A stretch of DNA of 64,000 nt from Phycisphaerae bacterium (GCA_018003015.1 JAGNEZ010000007.1:62001-126000); one strand, 5' to 3'. Shown: positions 1 to 9,328, counted from the stretch's first letter. A program made the numbers and translations. The notes: generated by a model from the sequence alone, not told the origin.

Positions 1-2
1 GG

Positions 3-878
3 CGGGCGCTCGACCAGGCGGGCAGCACCTCGCGGGTGATCGGCGTGGCCCGGTTCAGCGAGCCCGGGCTCCGCGAGCAGCTGGAGCGGCGAGGAATCGA
101 GACCCTCGCCGGTGACCTCCTGGAACCCGACGTGCTGGCCGGCTTGCCGGACGCACCCAACGTCATCTATCTGGCCGGACGAAAGTTCGGATCGACCGGC
201 CAGGAGGAACTGACCTGGGCCATGAATGCCTACCTGCCTGCCCGAGTGGCGGAGAAGTACAGGCAATCACGCATCGTCGCCCTCTCGACCGGCAACGTCT
301 ATCCGCTGACTCCGGTGAGCAGACCCGGGCCGGACGAGACGACCCCAACCAGACCGATCGGTGAGTACGCCCAATCCTGCCTCGGCCGCGAGCGGATGTT
401 CCAGTACTTCAGCGCACGGAACAAGACCCCCGTCGCCCTTGTGCGGCTCAATTACGCCGTCGATCTGCGCTACGGCGTGCTGGTCGACGTGGCCCGGAAA
501 GTACACGACGGCGAGCCGGTCTCGCTGGCCATGGGCTACGCGAACGTGATCTGGCAAGGCGACGCCAACGCGGCCATCCTGCGGTGCCTGAGACACTGCA
601 CTTCCCCCCCGTTCATCCTCAACCTCACCGGGCTGGAGATTCTGTCCATCCGCGAGGTAGCCGAGGTGTTCGGCAACATGTTCGGCCGCAAGCCAGTCTT
701 CGAGGGCAAGGAAGAGCCGACCGCACTCCTGAGCAATGCCGGGAGATACGGCGACCTCATGGGTCCGCCGTTGGTATCCGCCGATCAGCTCATCAACTGG
801 GTTGCCCATTGGGTAGCCGCCGGCGGCCGCCTGCTGAACAAACCCACACACTTCGAGGCTCGCGACGGCCGTTTCTGA
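3..878 (+). CDS. NAD-dependent epimerase/dehydratase-like protein, 5' truncated
   Basis: The reading frame is open from the first bases of the window, and the GTG at 36 lies inside it, so I treat the gene as cut off at its 5' end. The N-terminal GxxGxxG nucleotide-binding loop is therefore not visible. What remains fits an extended short-chain dehydrogenase of the nucleotide-sugar epimerase type: a strand ending VIYLAGRK, the active-site strand ALSTGNVY, and a YAQSC segment where these enzymes normally carry YxxxK. The lysine of that motif is replaced by cysteine, so activity may be altered. The C-terminal half has family-like features (NLTG, then a helix leading to FGRKPVFEGKEEP). Substrate cannot be told. 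Family placement is fairly secure, function is not. Confidence 0.75.
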   Translation, partial: RALDQAGSTSRVIGVARFSEPGLREQLERRGIETLAGDLLEPDVLAGLPDAPNVIYLAGRKFGSTGQEELTWAMNAYLPARVAEKYRQSRIVALSTGNVYPLTPVSRPGPDETTPTRPIGEYAQSCLGRERMFQYFSARNKTPVALVRLNYAVDLRYGVLVDVARKVHDGEPVSLAMGYANVIWQGDANAAILRCLRHCTSPPFILNLTGLEILSIREVAEVFGNMFGRKPVFEGKEEPTALLSNAGRYGDLMGPPLVSADQLINWVAHWVAAGGRLLNKPTHFEARDGRF

Positions 879-1074
879 ACCGCATGCCACCGCACCTCCC
901 CCCTCAGCAGCAGCCAGCTGCTTGACCGACCAGGCTCGCCGCTTGCGGACTCAACCCCGAAGGAAGGGCTTCAACTTTGGGCGCGGTACCTTCGCCGACG
1001 AACCAACTCGTCAAACCAGCTCCCTGGCGGAACGGGTCATGCGCCTGCCCACCCAACACGATGCTTGGCGGGCG

Positions 1075-1115
1075 CAAGAGAAAAGAGCCGGGCGCGCCAA
1101 GGGCGCTCCCGGCTC
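1075..1115 (-). terminator. Rho-independent terminator of the PEP-CTERM gene
   Basis: An 8-bp GC-rich stem (1085-1092 pairing with 1108-1115) is followed on the minus strand by TTTTCTCTT (1084 downward). It lies about 40 bp past the stop codon of the minus-strand PEP-CTERM gene. Confidence 0.7.
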
Positions 1116-1156
1116 CATGATTTTGCCATCTTCCCTTCCTCAACCCGCTGTGAGGA

Positions 1157-1864
1157 TCAGCGACGACGCAGGAAGAGGCCGCCGAGCGCAAGCAGGCACA
1201 GGGTTGCCGGCTCGGGCAGAAGGCGGATGTCATCGTAGCCGACGCCCCCACCACCGCTGTCAGCCCACAGGTCCAGCGCCGCAATCGACTTGACGTGATT
1301 CGCGTCGCCCGCATTGTACCAGTCGGCCGTTCCAACATAGGCACCGCCGTAATAGGTGGTCTGGGTGTTGGCGTCCAGATCGATCGCCACCTTGATCTGC
1401 TTCCACTGATCGTAGGCGATCGGAACACCCGGCTTCTCCGAACTCTCGTCGTCGGTGACCAGGTTCGTCCCGTAGTCGAACTTCATCTGTACGCTCCAAC
1501 CCTTCGGAGCAGAGCCGCCGATGTTGTAGTTGTTCATCATGATGAAGTACGTCTGGGTACCCGCGTGAGTGCTCGGAATGTACTGCATCGCGGTGAACAC
1601 GTACTTGCCGCTGGTGTAGCCGCTGTACTGCTGAACCAGATCGTCGCCCGCGGTCATCTCGACCATCTGGTCACCCGCTGAACTGGGCTTCGGATCCACC
1701 TTCACGGCAGCATTCACGCCACCGGCGTCCCAGCCATCCCAGCCGCCTACACCGTCCAGCACGGTGCCTGCGGCATACGACTGGAAATCGTCGGACCAAA
1801 GGGCGCCCATGGCGGGGACGGCCATCAAGGCCAGAAGGGCCACAGCTGACATGACATGCTTCAT
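1157..1864 (-). CDS. PEP-CTERM sorting domain protein
   Basis: A secreted protein of 235 residues. I start it at the ATG at 1864 because GGGAGGAGA lies just upstream and the protein then opens with a clean signal peptide (MKHVMSAVALLALMAVPAMG); the open frame continues further upstream but without a signal. The body contains SDDFQSYAAG, a WDGWDAGG segment and WKQIKVAIDLDANTQTTYYGG, suggesting a jelly-roll or lectin-like fold of the kind common in planctomycete surface proteins. The C-terminus is a canonical PEP-CTERM signal: PEPATL, a hydrophobic stretch, then RRR. In this family the signal directs processing by an exosortase, which is not in this window. A terminator follows. The ligand is unknown. 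Confidence 0.88.
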   Translation of the reverse strand: MKHVMSAVALLALMAVPAMGALWSDDFQSYAAGTVLDGVGGWDGWDAGGVNAAVKVDPKPSSAGDQMVEMTAGDDLVQQYSGYTSGKYVFTAMQYIPSTHAGTQTYFIMMNNYNIGGSAPKGWSVQMKFDYGTNLVTDDESSEKPGVPIAYDQWKQIKVAIDLDANTQTTYYGGAYVGTADWYNAGDANHVKSIAALDLWADSGGGGVGYDDIRLLPEPATLCLLALGGLFLRRR

Positions 1865-2369
1865 GATCTCTCCTCCCGAATGATTGAGGTTTCTGCAGGG
1901 CGTCTGGCGCAGACACACGAGCACCATTCAGGAAACACCCCGCTGGTCTTCCGAATATGCCAAGTACCCCTCCTCCTCGAACGAGATGGGCCATGGCATC
2001 CTTCAGGATACAGCCGATGTTCTGGGACTTCAATGAGATTCTCGCACTTTTTTGACGGATTTCTGTCTCCTGGAGATGGTATGCCGCCATCTGGCTCTGG
2101 CGTCATCGAGAAGCCTAACCACCTGCGAACACATTGCTTATGCCCTCACTTTGTGTTCCCGGGAGGCATCTGAAGGGAAGGGAGAACACATGCCGAAACA
2201 CCTGAAAGCCGGATCAGAACGGCGAGATGCTCCCCAGGAGAGGCCTTCTGCGCAGGGCGTGGATCCGGTGATCACCCTCGCTAAATCGATTTCCTACGCC
2301 ACGTCGAACCACGAAGGCCACACCAAGGCAGCTTCCGGTCACAGCCAGTGAGGGCTATACTGGGGAATC
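1865..2369 (+). other. Intergenic region between divergent genes
   Basis: About 500 bp separate the PEP-CTERM gene and the PhnD-like gene. The only possible coding sequence is the short frame at 2190-2351. TATACT at 2356-2361 resembles a -10 box only 8 bp before the ATG at 2370, but its -35 partner is poor. Confidence 0.4.
2190..2351 (+). CDS. Possible small hypothetical protein
   Basis: A 53-codon frame begins with ATG at 2190 after a good ribosome-binding sequence (GAAGGGAAGGGAG) and ends 18 bp before the PhnD-like gene. The peptide is hydrophilic, without a signal peptide, membrane segment or recognisable motif. The binding site and position are the only support; it may simply be an open frame in the leader region. 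Confidence 0.2.
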   Translation: MPKHLKAGSERRDAPQERPSAQGVDPVITLAKSISYATSNHEGHTKAASGHSQ

Positions 2370-3401
2370 ATGCCAGTCCAACCTCGACCTGCGGGAATCG
2401 TTGCGTCGGCCCGTCTTCGCCCCTGCTTGGCCTGTGCCCTCCCATGGGCCCTGGCCATCCTGGGCGGATGCACCGGAATCAAGACCATCGTGGATCCGCT
2501 CAATGTCCTCGGCGGAGCCAAGCCCCCGATCCGCGTCGGCGTAACCACGCTCGACTTGGCCCCCCCGCTACTCATGCTGCCGAAACGCGAGCTGTTCAAC
2601 CTGGCCATGGCCGACTACCTCAAGGAGCAGGTCCATTTCGAACTGCTGACACCACGGCAGATCCGAGTGCATCTAGGCACAGGACGCATGGCGTTCGCCA
2701 TGCTCCGGCCGGTCGACTACGCCCGGATGACGCCGACCGACACCTGCGAGGTTCTGGCCATGCCGCTGAACCTCGATGGGCGACCTTACCGACAGGGTTT
2801 GATCATTACCGCACCCAAGTCGGCGATCACCAAGCTGGGCGACGCCCGATCGGCCCGCGTGCACTTCATGCCCGACGGCAACCCGCTCAACACTGCACTG
2901 ATCGGAGCCATGGTCGAAGCAGGCATTCCCAAGGAACGGATCGACAAGGGAATTCTCGGCCTCGGGCTGGACACGCACCACATCAGCTCGCTGGAGGTGG
3001 CCAAGAGCGTTGTGCTTGAGGAGAAGGCCGTTGGGGTGATCGACCAGGCCGACTACGACAAGTGGCCTAAGACCGGCGGCTCATTCGTACTTCTGGCTCC
3101 GTCACAAGACCAGGTGAGGGTGATCGGCAAAACGCCTCGGACACCCGAGGGCTATTTCGTCGTCTCGACGAAAGCTCCCTCGGAACTGAGAAACCAGCTC
3201 GAAGAGTTCCTATTCACCGTGGCGCCCAAGCACCACAAGCTCGCTTTGGCTTCCATGGACATCACCGGCTATTCGCGGCTGTCGGATCAACAGTCGTATG
3301 AGGATTACCACCGGCTGATCCGCGGAATATACGGCTCGGACACGCCACCCCCGTCCAGCGGCGAGACACCGTCCACTCAACCCGCCAAGGCCGGCTCATG
3401 A
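2370..3401 (+). CDS. PhnD-like phosphate/phosphonate-binding lipoprotein
   Basis: A 343-residue exported protein. The N-terminus has a basic and hydrophobic stretch ending LAILGGC, a lipobox that would lipidate the cysteine near residue 34. The mature part follows the pattern of ABC-transporter phosphonate-binding proteins (PhnD-like, type 2 periplasmic fold): a first strand IRVGVTTLDLAPPL, then FELLTPRQIRVHLGTGRMAFAMLRP, the second-lobe segment LNTALIGAMVEAGIPKERI, and LEVAKSVVLEEKAVGVID. No ATPase or permease gene lies next to it, so it is either served by a transporter encoded elsewhere or acts as a sensor. Phosphonate specificity is inferred from the family only. The ATG follows a TATACT box by 8 bp, hinting at a leaderless transcript. 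Confidence 0.75.
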   Translation: MPVQPRPAGIVASARLRPCLACALPWALAILGGCTGIKTIVDPLNVLGGAKPPIRVGVTTLDLAPPLLMLPKRELFNLAMADYLKEQVHFELLTPRQIRVHLGTGRMAFAMLRPVDYARMTPTDTCEVLAMPLNLDGRPYRQGLIITAPKSAITKLGDARSARVHFMPDGNPLNTALIGAMVEAGIPKERIDKGILGLGLDTHHISSLEVAKSVVLEEKAVGVIDQADYDKWPKTGGSFVLLAPSQDQVRVIGKTPRTPEGYFVVSTKAPSELRNQLEEFLFTVAPKHHKLALASMDITGYSRLSDQQSYEDYHRLIRGIYGSDTPPPSSGETPSTQPAKAGS

Positions 3402-3547
3402 TGCGGGCAATCTCGTCGCAGAGGCAAACAAAGCCCCAATCAGGCCCGGGCTGCCGGCCGGCACAGTGTGCGGCGGCTGTCGATCAGCGCAGCACCCGAC
3501 CCCGCACCAGCCGAGACTGATGACCACCACTGGAACGGAAGGAGGAC

Positions 3548-3862
3548 TCAGGACACGATGTCGCTGACCGTTACCCGGATGTAATCCTGGCGATGTCCGG
3601 TCTTGCGACGATACCGCTTGCGGCGACGGAACTTGACCACGTCAATCTTGGGACCTCGAAGCTCGCCCTGGATCCTGGCCACGACTTTCGCGCCTTGCAC
3701 GAATGGCTGCCCGATGCGGGCATCAGCGCCCTCACCGAGCGCCAGGACGCGGTCGAACTCGATGGTGCTCTGCCCCTCGGCCAGATCGCGCAAGTCCACA
3801 TACATCTTGTCGCCTGGGGCTACCTTGAACTGCCGGCCACCGTCCTCGATGATCGCGTACAC
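3548..3862 (-). CDS. rplU: 50S ribosomal protein L21
   Basis: This 104-residue protein has the full length and signatures of bacterial L21: the MYAIIEDGGRQFKV start, the FDRVLALG core strand, and the basic C-terminal part with KFRRRKRYRRKTGHRQ that contacts 23S rRNA. It starts with GTG at 3862, preceded by GGAG at a suitable distance. L21 is normally followed by rpmA (L27), and often obg; here the region downstream on the same strand is occupied by the convergent PhnD-like gene, so rplU stands alone. A strong promoter lies about 75 bp upstream, leaving a leader of roughly 70 nt with an inverted repeat (3885-3890 with 3911-3916). Confidence 0.97.
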   Translation of the reverse strand: MYAIIEDGGRQFKVAPGDKMYVDLRDLAEGQSTIEFDRVLALGEGADARIGQPFVQGAKVVARIQGELRGPKIDVVKFRRRKRYRRKTGHRQDYIRVTVSDIVS

Positions 3863-3938
3863 GAGTCACACTCCATTCGTCAAGCCAGGTCGGTCTCGCA
3901 CGTCGCGGTTACCTGGTACCATGTCTCTTGAGCCCCGT

Positions 3939-3967
3939 ATTATGTGGCAAAGGCGACCAAGGGTCAA
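3939..3967 (-). promoter_or_regulatory. Sigma-70-type promoter of rplU
   Basis: Read on the minus strand, TTGACC (3962-3967) is separated by 17 bp from CATAAT (3939-3944), a near-consensus -35/-10 pair directed towards rplU. The resulting leader would be about 70 nt. Confidence 0.65.
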
Positions 3968-5324
3968 GGTTCTCCCCACCCGCGGCCGGGGCGTGCTCTC
4001 GCGGTCCGGCACAAGTCGGCCTAAACCGCACGCGTCTTGCACTGCCCGGCAAGTCAACGCCGACCTAACTAGTGCATCGCCAGACAGTTGGGTATGCCCC
4101 CAAGCCACCCTCGAACTAGGCAGAAGGCCCACCGGGCAGCGCCCGACAACGCGGCCACCCCCGCCCCCCTTCACGCCGGCGACCGGCATCTCCGCCCGCA
4201 ACCGACGGCCACCCAATCCCTCACGCCACCACACAGCCACCGCTGGCTGTCAACAACGGATCCCACCGTCGTGATCCGCCCCGGCATCCCCGGAGTCCCG
4301 AACGCGTGACACCGCTCAGAAAACCCATGACGCCCAAGCCCAACGGGCGGTTCCCATTCGGCGAGTACCTTCCCGCGAAACCCCGGCCTCGTGAATCACC
4401 GGAAAGCGTCGTGATGAGCCGAAAACGCCAACCGTTCCGTCAAGACATCCACCCGACCACCTCATGCCGCAACTGCCGGCTAAACAAGAGGTGACACGCA
4501 AAACGCCAAGGCCGCCCGCGATCTTTTCACAGGACCAGTCCCGAAAGAACACTCAGACGCACGCCGATCCATGTTCTGCCTCGCGGGGCCCGGGGTGCTC
4601 GAAAGCGCCTGAAGCTGCATTCTCGGTATCAAAGACCCAGTGGTCGGAAGTTTCCCTACGCACCTTCAGCCGTACCGCGAACTACCGGGGAGTTGACGGC
4701 CAATCCCGGAATCGAGCCACGGTCACCCGCGCCTCGAGCCCCTGCATGCTCCATTGCCTATTGACCAGAGCCTCTTGACACACCCAACCCGCATGCATGG
4801 GCGAGTAAACACCCCGGCACACAACAGGGCACGAGTCCGACTGAATGTCCCACGCTGAGACTGGATAGTCCCGTAAAAAACCGGAATTTCCTCAAAATTG
4901 GGGTCGACTTGACTCGTGTTTTCTGTTACCTTTGCCTTCGGTACGCCGATAGACGGACTTGGGCGAAAGAAGCGCTTGCGAGTCCCCATCCAACTCGGCG
5001 CAATGGACCACCTCCTTCGCCGCTCGTGTCTTCCGCTCAACTCGCGGAATGACTGGTTGGATGCGGACATGCAGGGAACGAGACGTAGATCATTGGTCAT
5101 CACCGCCCGTGTTCCTTGTCGCGTAATCACAAGTCGGAAGCCGCGGCCGAACCGAACCAGAGGTTGCGACCTGCAGGCGCGTGATCTGCCTGGGCAGTAC
5201 CTGTTTGCCGAGGCGGTCGTGAGACAACTGGGTTGAAGTCACCGGGATGCAGTGAAAGAGGATCTGAGGTTGTCCATCTCGCTGAAGATGGAGCGAATAA
5301 AGGTCTTTTCGAGGGCGTATTCAG
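3968..5324. other. Gene-poor region of about 1.35 kb
   Basis: No open frame here has a credible start, codon pattern or protein family. The frames present are short, rich in Arg, Pro and Ser, and overlap each other. I see no tRNA cloverleaf, obvious terminator or repeat array. It could hold an unrecognised structured RNA or decayed sequence. Confidence 0.45.
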
Positions 5325-7340
5325 ATGCAGCGATCCAAGGGATTGGACATGTTAATTGTCTCTCTGTTGCTGGTGGCCGCGACCGGACGCGTCGCGCAAG
5401 CCAACGTGTTTGCCTCGGGTTTGGCGGCGCCGTTGTCATGGGACTTCCAGCAACAGGGTCCGCTCACGATCCATTACCGGCTGAACGAACCCGCCACGGA
5501 AGTGCGGATCGAGGTCTTCCGGACCTCTCAACCGACGACCGTGATCGCCACGCTGGTCGGCACCACATCCTACGGGATGAACTCGGCGATCTGGGATGGA
5601 CGAAGGGACACAGGAGGCCCGGCGGCCTCGGCGGACGATTACCAGTTCCGGATCATCGCAAGCCATGCCAGGGGCCACGCTCAGTGGGAAGATATCACTC
5701 CCGAGGTTAACGGAGAGACAATCAGTTCCACCGAGTTCGTGGCACCCCAGGGCGTTGCCGCCCAAGCCAATCAGGCTAGCCCCGATTTCGGATGCGTGTT
5801 TGTCAACAACAGTCAACCAGAACCCTCATCGGACTCCGTTCTGCAGGCCAGCAAACAAGGGGTTTACGTACTCACCGCCGATCTCGCCTGGTACGGGGGG
5901 ACCGCAGCATCAGCCTACGCCGCCGGCAAGAACGATCCGGCCAACCATTGGGACTCCCAGGACGACTGGAGCCCTAACAAGATCAAGATCGGGCTCCACG
6001 ACAGCCACACCTACATCGGCGACTCGGGAGCGTACCAGCGAAGCGACGACCTTTACGTCTCTTCAGGCACGCAGGGCCCTACCGCGACACCCGTTCTCGT
6101 GGTTCGTGGCCCCAACCATGGACGCGTCCCGGCAGCCATCTCGATGGGCGCCGGCAGCGAGAAGGTCCTGTATGGAATCGACCGGGATCAAGGTGGCGAC
6201 GCCTACCCGGACTTCTACCGCTGGGACATCGGTGAGACCGCAGTCAACTTCACCGGACAACCCGTGAAGATCTTCGACGCCAAGGCGGACGCCAATCCGA
6301 CGGGAATGCTCCTGTGGTCGCTGCGCGACTTCGATCTCGGCACGACCGGCGACCATGACGCCTACTTCGCCAACCGCACCTATCCTCCGGCAGAGGTGCG
6401 CGTGTTCAGGCTTTCCCTGGAAGGATCGAAAATGATCTGGAGCAAGACCGGCCTTGAGCTCCAGGCCATGTTCCCGGCGCTCGGCACGCATCCCTATTGC
6501 TGCGCCATCGCCGTCGACGAGAACCAGAATCGACTTGCGGTGATGATGGACGGCAGCGCGACGACGGATTCCGGAAAGGTCATGATCCTCCGGACATCGG
6601 ATGGTGAGTTCCTCGCAGGATGGCAGGCCAGCCCGGCGGGAGATGCGGCCACGAAACAAGGCAAGTGCCTGGACTTCGACGCAGCCGGCAACCTGCTCGT
6701 GGGGAGCCTGACCGACCAGCGCCTCCGGCTCTGGTCTCCACCGGACGGGCCCAACAGCTACACGACAACCTTCGTCGGCACCATCGAGATCCATAACGGC
6801 ATCGTGCTTGAACCACCGGCCATCGTCTCCGCCGTCTCGCGCAAGTCACATGGCAGCGCCGGAGACTTCGACATCCCGGTCGGCCTCGACACCTCAGGGT
6901 CTGAATGCCGCGAGGGAGGCGTAAGCCATCTCCTCGTCTCATTCGACAAGGACATACAGATCACCGGGAATCCACTCCTCGGCAGCGTCGTGGTCACCAC
7001 CGAACAAGGAACAGCCATCGTTCCAACAGGCCTCTCAGCCCAGCAGAGCACCCTGGACATCGAACTGCCGGAGACGCCAAGCGCGTGCGAACTAACGGTC
7101 CAGTTCCCGGGCATCTCCAGCTCGGAGGGCGTCACCTGCATCGCAGCCCTGCTCATTCCGGTGCTGACCGGCGATGTCAACCAGGATACCAGGGTGAACG
7201 TGCTCGACCTGGCCGCTATTCGCATCGACCTGGGACAGCCTGTGACCGCCGCGACGTTTCGGGCGGATCTCAAGGTCGACGGACGGGTCAACGTCCAGGA
7301 TCTGACTATAGCCCGGTCGATGATCGGCGCTGAGAAATGA
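5325..7340 (+). CDS. Secreted protein with FlgD-like Ig domain and C-terminal dockerin-type repeat
   Basis: A 671-residue exported protein with an N-terminal signal peptide (hydrophobic MLIVSLLLVAATG, cleavage near AQA). Residues about 40-110 resemble the FlgD-type immunoglobulin-like fold (IHYRLNEPATEVRIEVF, then SAIWDGRRDTGGPAASADDY). The centre (about 150-500) contains repeated strands such as VLTADLAWYGG and NRLAVMMDG and may form a beta-propeller. The last 60 residues carry two Ca-binding-loop repeats, DVNQDTRVNVLDL and DLKVDGRVNVQDL, as in type I dockerins. In Planctomycetota such modules are common on surface proteins without a cellulosome. The ATG at 5325 is preceded by GAGGG; ATG at 5349 is an alternative that loses the basic n-region. 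Function unknown. Confidence 0.85.
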   Translation: MQRSKGLDMLIVSLLLVAATGRVAQANVFASGLAAPLSWDFQQQGPLTIHYRLNEPATEVRIEVFRTSQPTTVIATLVGTTSYGMNSAIWDGRRDTGGPAASADDYQFRIIASHARGHAQWEDITPEVNGETISSTEFVAPQGVAAQANQASPDFGCVFVNNSQPEPSSDSVLQASKQGVYVLTADLAWYGGTAASAYAAGKNDPANHWDSQDDWSPNKIKIGLHDSHTYIGDSGAYQRSDDLYVSSGTQGPTATPVLVVRGPNHGRVPAAISMGAGSEKVLYGIDRDQGGDAYPDFYRWDIGETAVNFTGQPVKIFDAKADANPTGMLLWSLRDFDLGTTGDHDAYFANRTYPPAEVRVFRLSLEGSKMIWSKTGLELQAMFPALGTHPYCCAIAVDENQNRLAVMMDGSATTDSGKVMILRTSDGEFLAGWQASPAGDAATKQGKCLDFDAAGNLLVGSLTDQRLRLWSPPDGPNSYTTTFVGTIEIHNGIVLEPPAIVSAVSRKSHGSAGDFDIPVGLDTSGSECREGGVSHLLVSFDKDIQITGNPLLGSVVVTTEQGTAIVPTGLSAQQSTLDIELPETPSACELTVQFPGISSSEGVTCIAALLIPVLTGDVNQDTRVNVLDLAAIRIDLGQPVTAATFRADLKVDGRVNVQDLTIARSMIGAEK

Positions 7341-7456
7341 CCGGGGCCACGACTTCCGGTGCTCGCGGCGGGCTGAGCGCCCATGGTGCGCCCCGTGGCC
7401 ACAAGCCTGGAGAGCCGGCAACCGTCGCCTGAAGCGTCACCCTCAGATCCGCGGGC

Positions 7457-8440
7457 CTATTCTTGCGCTCTCCACCCGTAGGTCACGTACCGGCATGAGC
7501 ATGTTCCGTCGGCATACAGATCGACAAGGGCATAACCCGGTTCGCATTCCTGGTAGCCGCCCTTCCACCATCCACCGCCGACCGCCCCGTTGCAGAAGTA
7601 TGAAACTCCAAGATAGTCTACCCGGTCGACCAGGTGCAGATGACCACTCAGGCAGACCTTCACGTTCGGGTGCTTGACAAACAGGTCCTTGATCTTGCGG
7701 GCATCAATGTGCATCCACGCCCCCGGCACCTGCCAGTCGCCGGTCTTCTCGTTCTCCCCGTCCATGAACGCGGCCACAGACAGAATCGGGATGTGCGAAA
7801 GCACCAGAACCGGAACGTCGGGCTGCACCTTCGCCAAGTCGCCCTTCAACCAGGCAAACTGCTCATCGTCCAGCTTGGCGGTGTATCCCTGGTCAACCGG
7901 AAACGTGCTGTCGAGCACAATGAAATGCCACCCTGCGCGATCGAAACTCCGATACGGGCGACTCAGCCCTAAAACCTCAATCGCCCATTTCTTGCCGTAC
8001 CTCGCCTCGAAACCCGAAGTGCGGCTGTCCTTCCGGTTCAAACCCCACACGTCGTGGTTCCCAATACAGTGCTCGGTCGGCAACGAGTTCTCGGCCTTCA
8101 TCACCTTGGCAAACAGCTCCCACTGTACCCGTACCCGAGCTTCATCCGCGCCCAACGAGTCCATGATCACGTCGCCGCCGGTCAGCACCAATTCCGGACG
8201 ATCATCCTGGCTCTGGACGTGCCGAAGGCAGGCGGCCAACCCCTCCCCAGCACGGCGCTCGGGCTGCACGTGAATGTCGGTCAAATGGGCAAGGCGGACA
8301 ACTCGCTTGCGATTGGCCCCCGCCGGGGAACCCTCTGAACCGACCACCGAGAGCGCCCCGAGGCCCAGGGCAGCGGTCACGGAGCTCGCCTTCACCACCT
8401 CACGCCTGGTCAACGAACAGCCACCGGCGTTTTCCGTCAT
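7457..8440 (-). CDS. Tat-exported calcineurin-like metallophosphoesterase
   Basis: A 327-residue enzyme. The ATG at 8440 has GGAG eight bases upstream; a GTG three codons earlier lies too close to that site. The N-terminus has a twin-arginine signal (LTRREVVKASS followed by a hydrophobic stretch), so export is folded and metal-loaded. All dinuclear metal motifs are present in order: LTDIHV, GGDVI, GNHDVWG, LVLSHIPI and SGHLHLVD. These fix it as a calcineurin-type phosphoesterase; the substrate (nucleotide, phospholipid or phosphodiester) cannot be read from sequence. It is transcribed away from the lipoprotein gene at 8654 across a shared intergenic region. Confidence 0.9.
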   Translation of the reverse strand: MTENAGGCSLTRREVVKASSVTAALGLGALSVVGSEGSPAGANRKRVVRLAHLTDIHVQPERRAGEGLAACLRHVQSQDDRPELVLTGGDVIMDSLGADEARVRVQWELFAKVMKAENSLPTEHCIGNHDVWGLNRKDSRTSGFEARYGKKWAIEVLGLSRPYRSFDRAGWHFIVLDSTFPVDQGYTAKLDDEQFAWLKGDLAKVQPDVPVLVLSHIPILSVAAFMDGENEKTGDWQVPGAWMHIDARKIKDLFVKHPNVKVCLSGHLHLVDRVDYLGVSYFCNGAVGGGWWKGGYQECEPGYALVDLYADGTCSCRYVTYGWRAQE

Positions 8441-8499
8441 CGTCCACACTCCTTCATTCCCTTCAGACCACCCCGCTCGGCATCGGCAGGCCTGCCTAC

Positions 8500-8526
8500 A
8501 CTATAGGACCTCTTCGGCCGGGACAA
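8500..8526 (-). promoter_or_regulatory. Candidate promoter of the metallophosphoesterase
   Basis: On the minus strand, TTGTCC (8521-8526) and TATAGT (8500-8505) are separated by 15 bp, slightly short, and point towards the start at 8440. Confidence 0.35.
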
Positions 8527-8566
8527 GGGTCAATTGGTTGCCCCAGGGCGGTTTCCGCCTTGTCAA

Positions 8567-8596
8567 TTGACTCTGCGAGTCGTTGAGCAATACAAT
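8567..8596 (+). promoter_or_regulatory. Sigma-70-type promoter of the lipoprotein gene
   Basis: TTGACT (8567-8572) and TACAAT (8591-8596) are 18 bp apart. The -35 box overlaps the perfect 10-bp palindrome GTCAATTGAC (8562-8571), and GTCAATTG recurs at 8529-8536, so a regulator could bind here. Confidence 0.6.
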
Positions 8597-8653
8597 GATT
8601 GTGGCTTGAGGTAAGTGTGGGAATCGCCGTCTGACTTGCAGGATGGGACTGCT

Positions 8654-9286
8654 ATGAAACTTGCGTACGATTATCGGCATGGTTTGGTGCTGGCGAGTAT
8701 CGCCTTGGCCGCCCTGGGATTCGGCTGTGCCCCAGGATCCCCCCTCGACCCCGGCGGGAATCCGGATACCGGGCACGGTACACCCATCGCCTCGGTCATT
8801 CCGGTAGGCTCATACAGCGGGGGCGGCCAGCTCAACAGCACATTGCTCAGCGGCGCGGAGAGCGAGACCCTGCGCACCTTCTCTCGCGCTTCGGACTCCA
8901 TCTCCATGCTTGCGGCCTTCGGAGCGTCCGGTGAGATCCTGACCCCGACGGGCGAGGCGATGGCCGTCGGCTATCAGAAGAGCCTGACCTTCCTCCTCCA
9001 GGATCCAGAGGACGGGACCAAGCTGATCGGTGAACCAGTCACCCTGACCGTGACTTCGATCACCCCGACCACCACCGGTCTGATCATCAACTACAGCGCC
9101 ACAATGAACACCCTTCCGCCTCAGGGCGGTGGCCAGGTCACCATCTCCGGTACGCAGGCAAGCGAGACCTATATTCTGCAGCAATCAGGCGAGATCATGG
9201 TCCTGATCCAGATCCTGATGGGCGCGCCTGCGGATCAGCCGCGGTTGACCGCCATCCTGTCCGGCCAGGTCATCTTGGCCAAGTGA
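8654..9286 (+). CDS. Hypothetical lipoprotein
   Basis: A 210-residue protein starting at the ATG at 8654. It has a signal peptide ending LAALGFGCAPG, which fits a lipobox and a lipidated cysteine. The mature part is rich in Thr, Ser and Gly with alternating strands (SLTFLLQDPEDGTKLIGEP, TLTVTSITPTTTGLIINY, QVTISGTQASETYILQQ), suggesting an all-beta domain. I recognise no family. It has its own promoter and a strong terminator, so it is probably monocistronic. Confidence 0.8.
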   Translation: MKLAYDYRHGLVLASIALAALGFGCAPGSPLDPGGNPDTGHGTPIASVIPVGSYSGGGQLNSTLLSGAESETLRTFSRASDSISMLAAFGASGEILTPTGEAMAVGYQKSLTFLLQDPEDGTKLIGEPVTLTVTSITPTTTGLIINYSATMNTLPPQGGGQVTISGTQASETYILQQSGEIMVLIQILMGAPADQPRLTAILSGQVILAK

Positions 9287-9328
9287 CGGGACCGGCGGCG
9301 GAATTCCTCCTTCGAGTAGACACCCGAT

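Noticed and set aside
3866-4240. 124-codon minus-strand frame upstream of rplU
   Set aside because: It covers the rplU promoter and leader and has Gly/Arg/Val-rich random composition.
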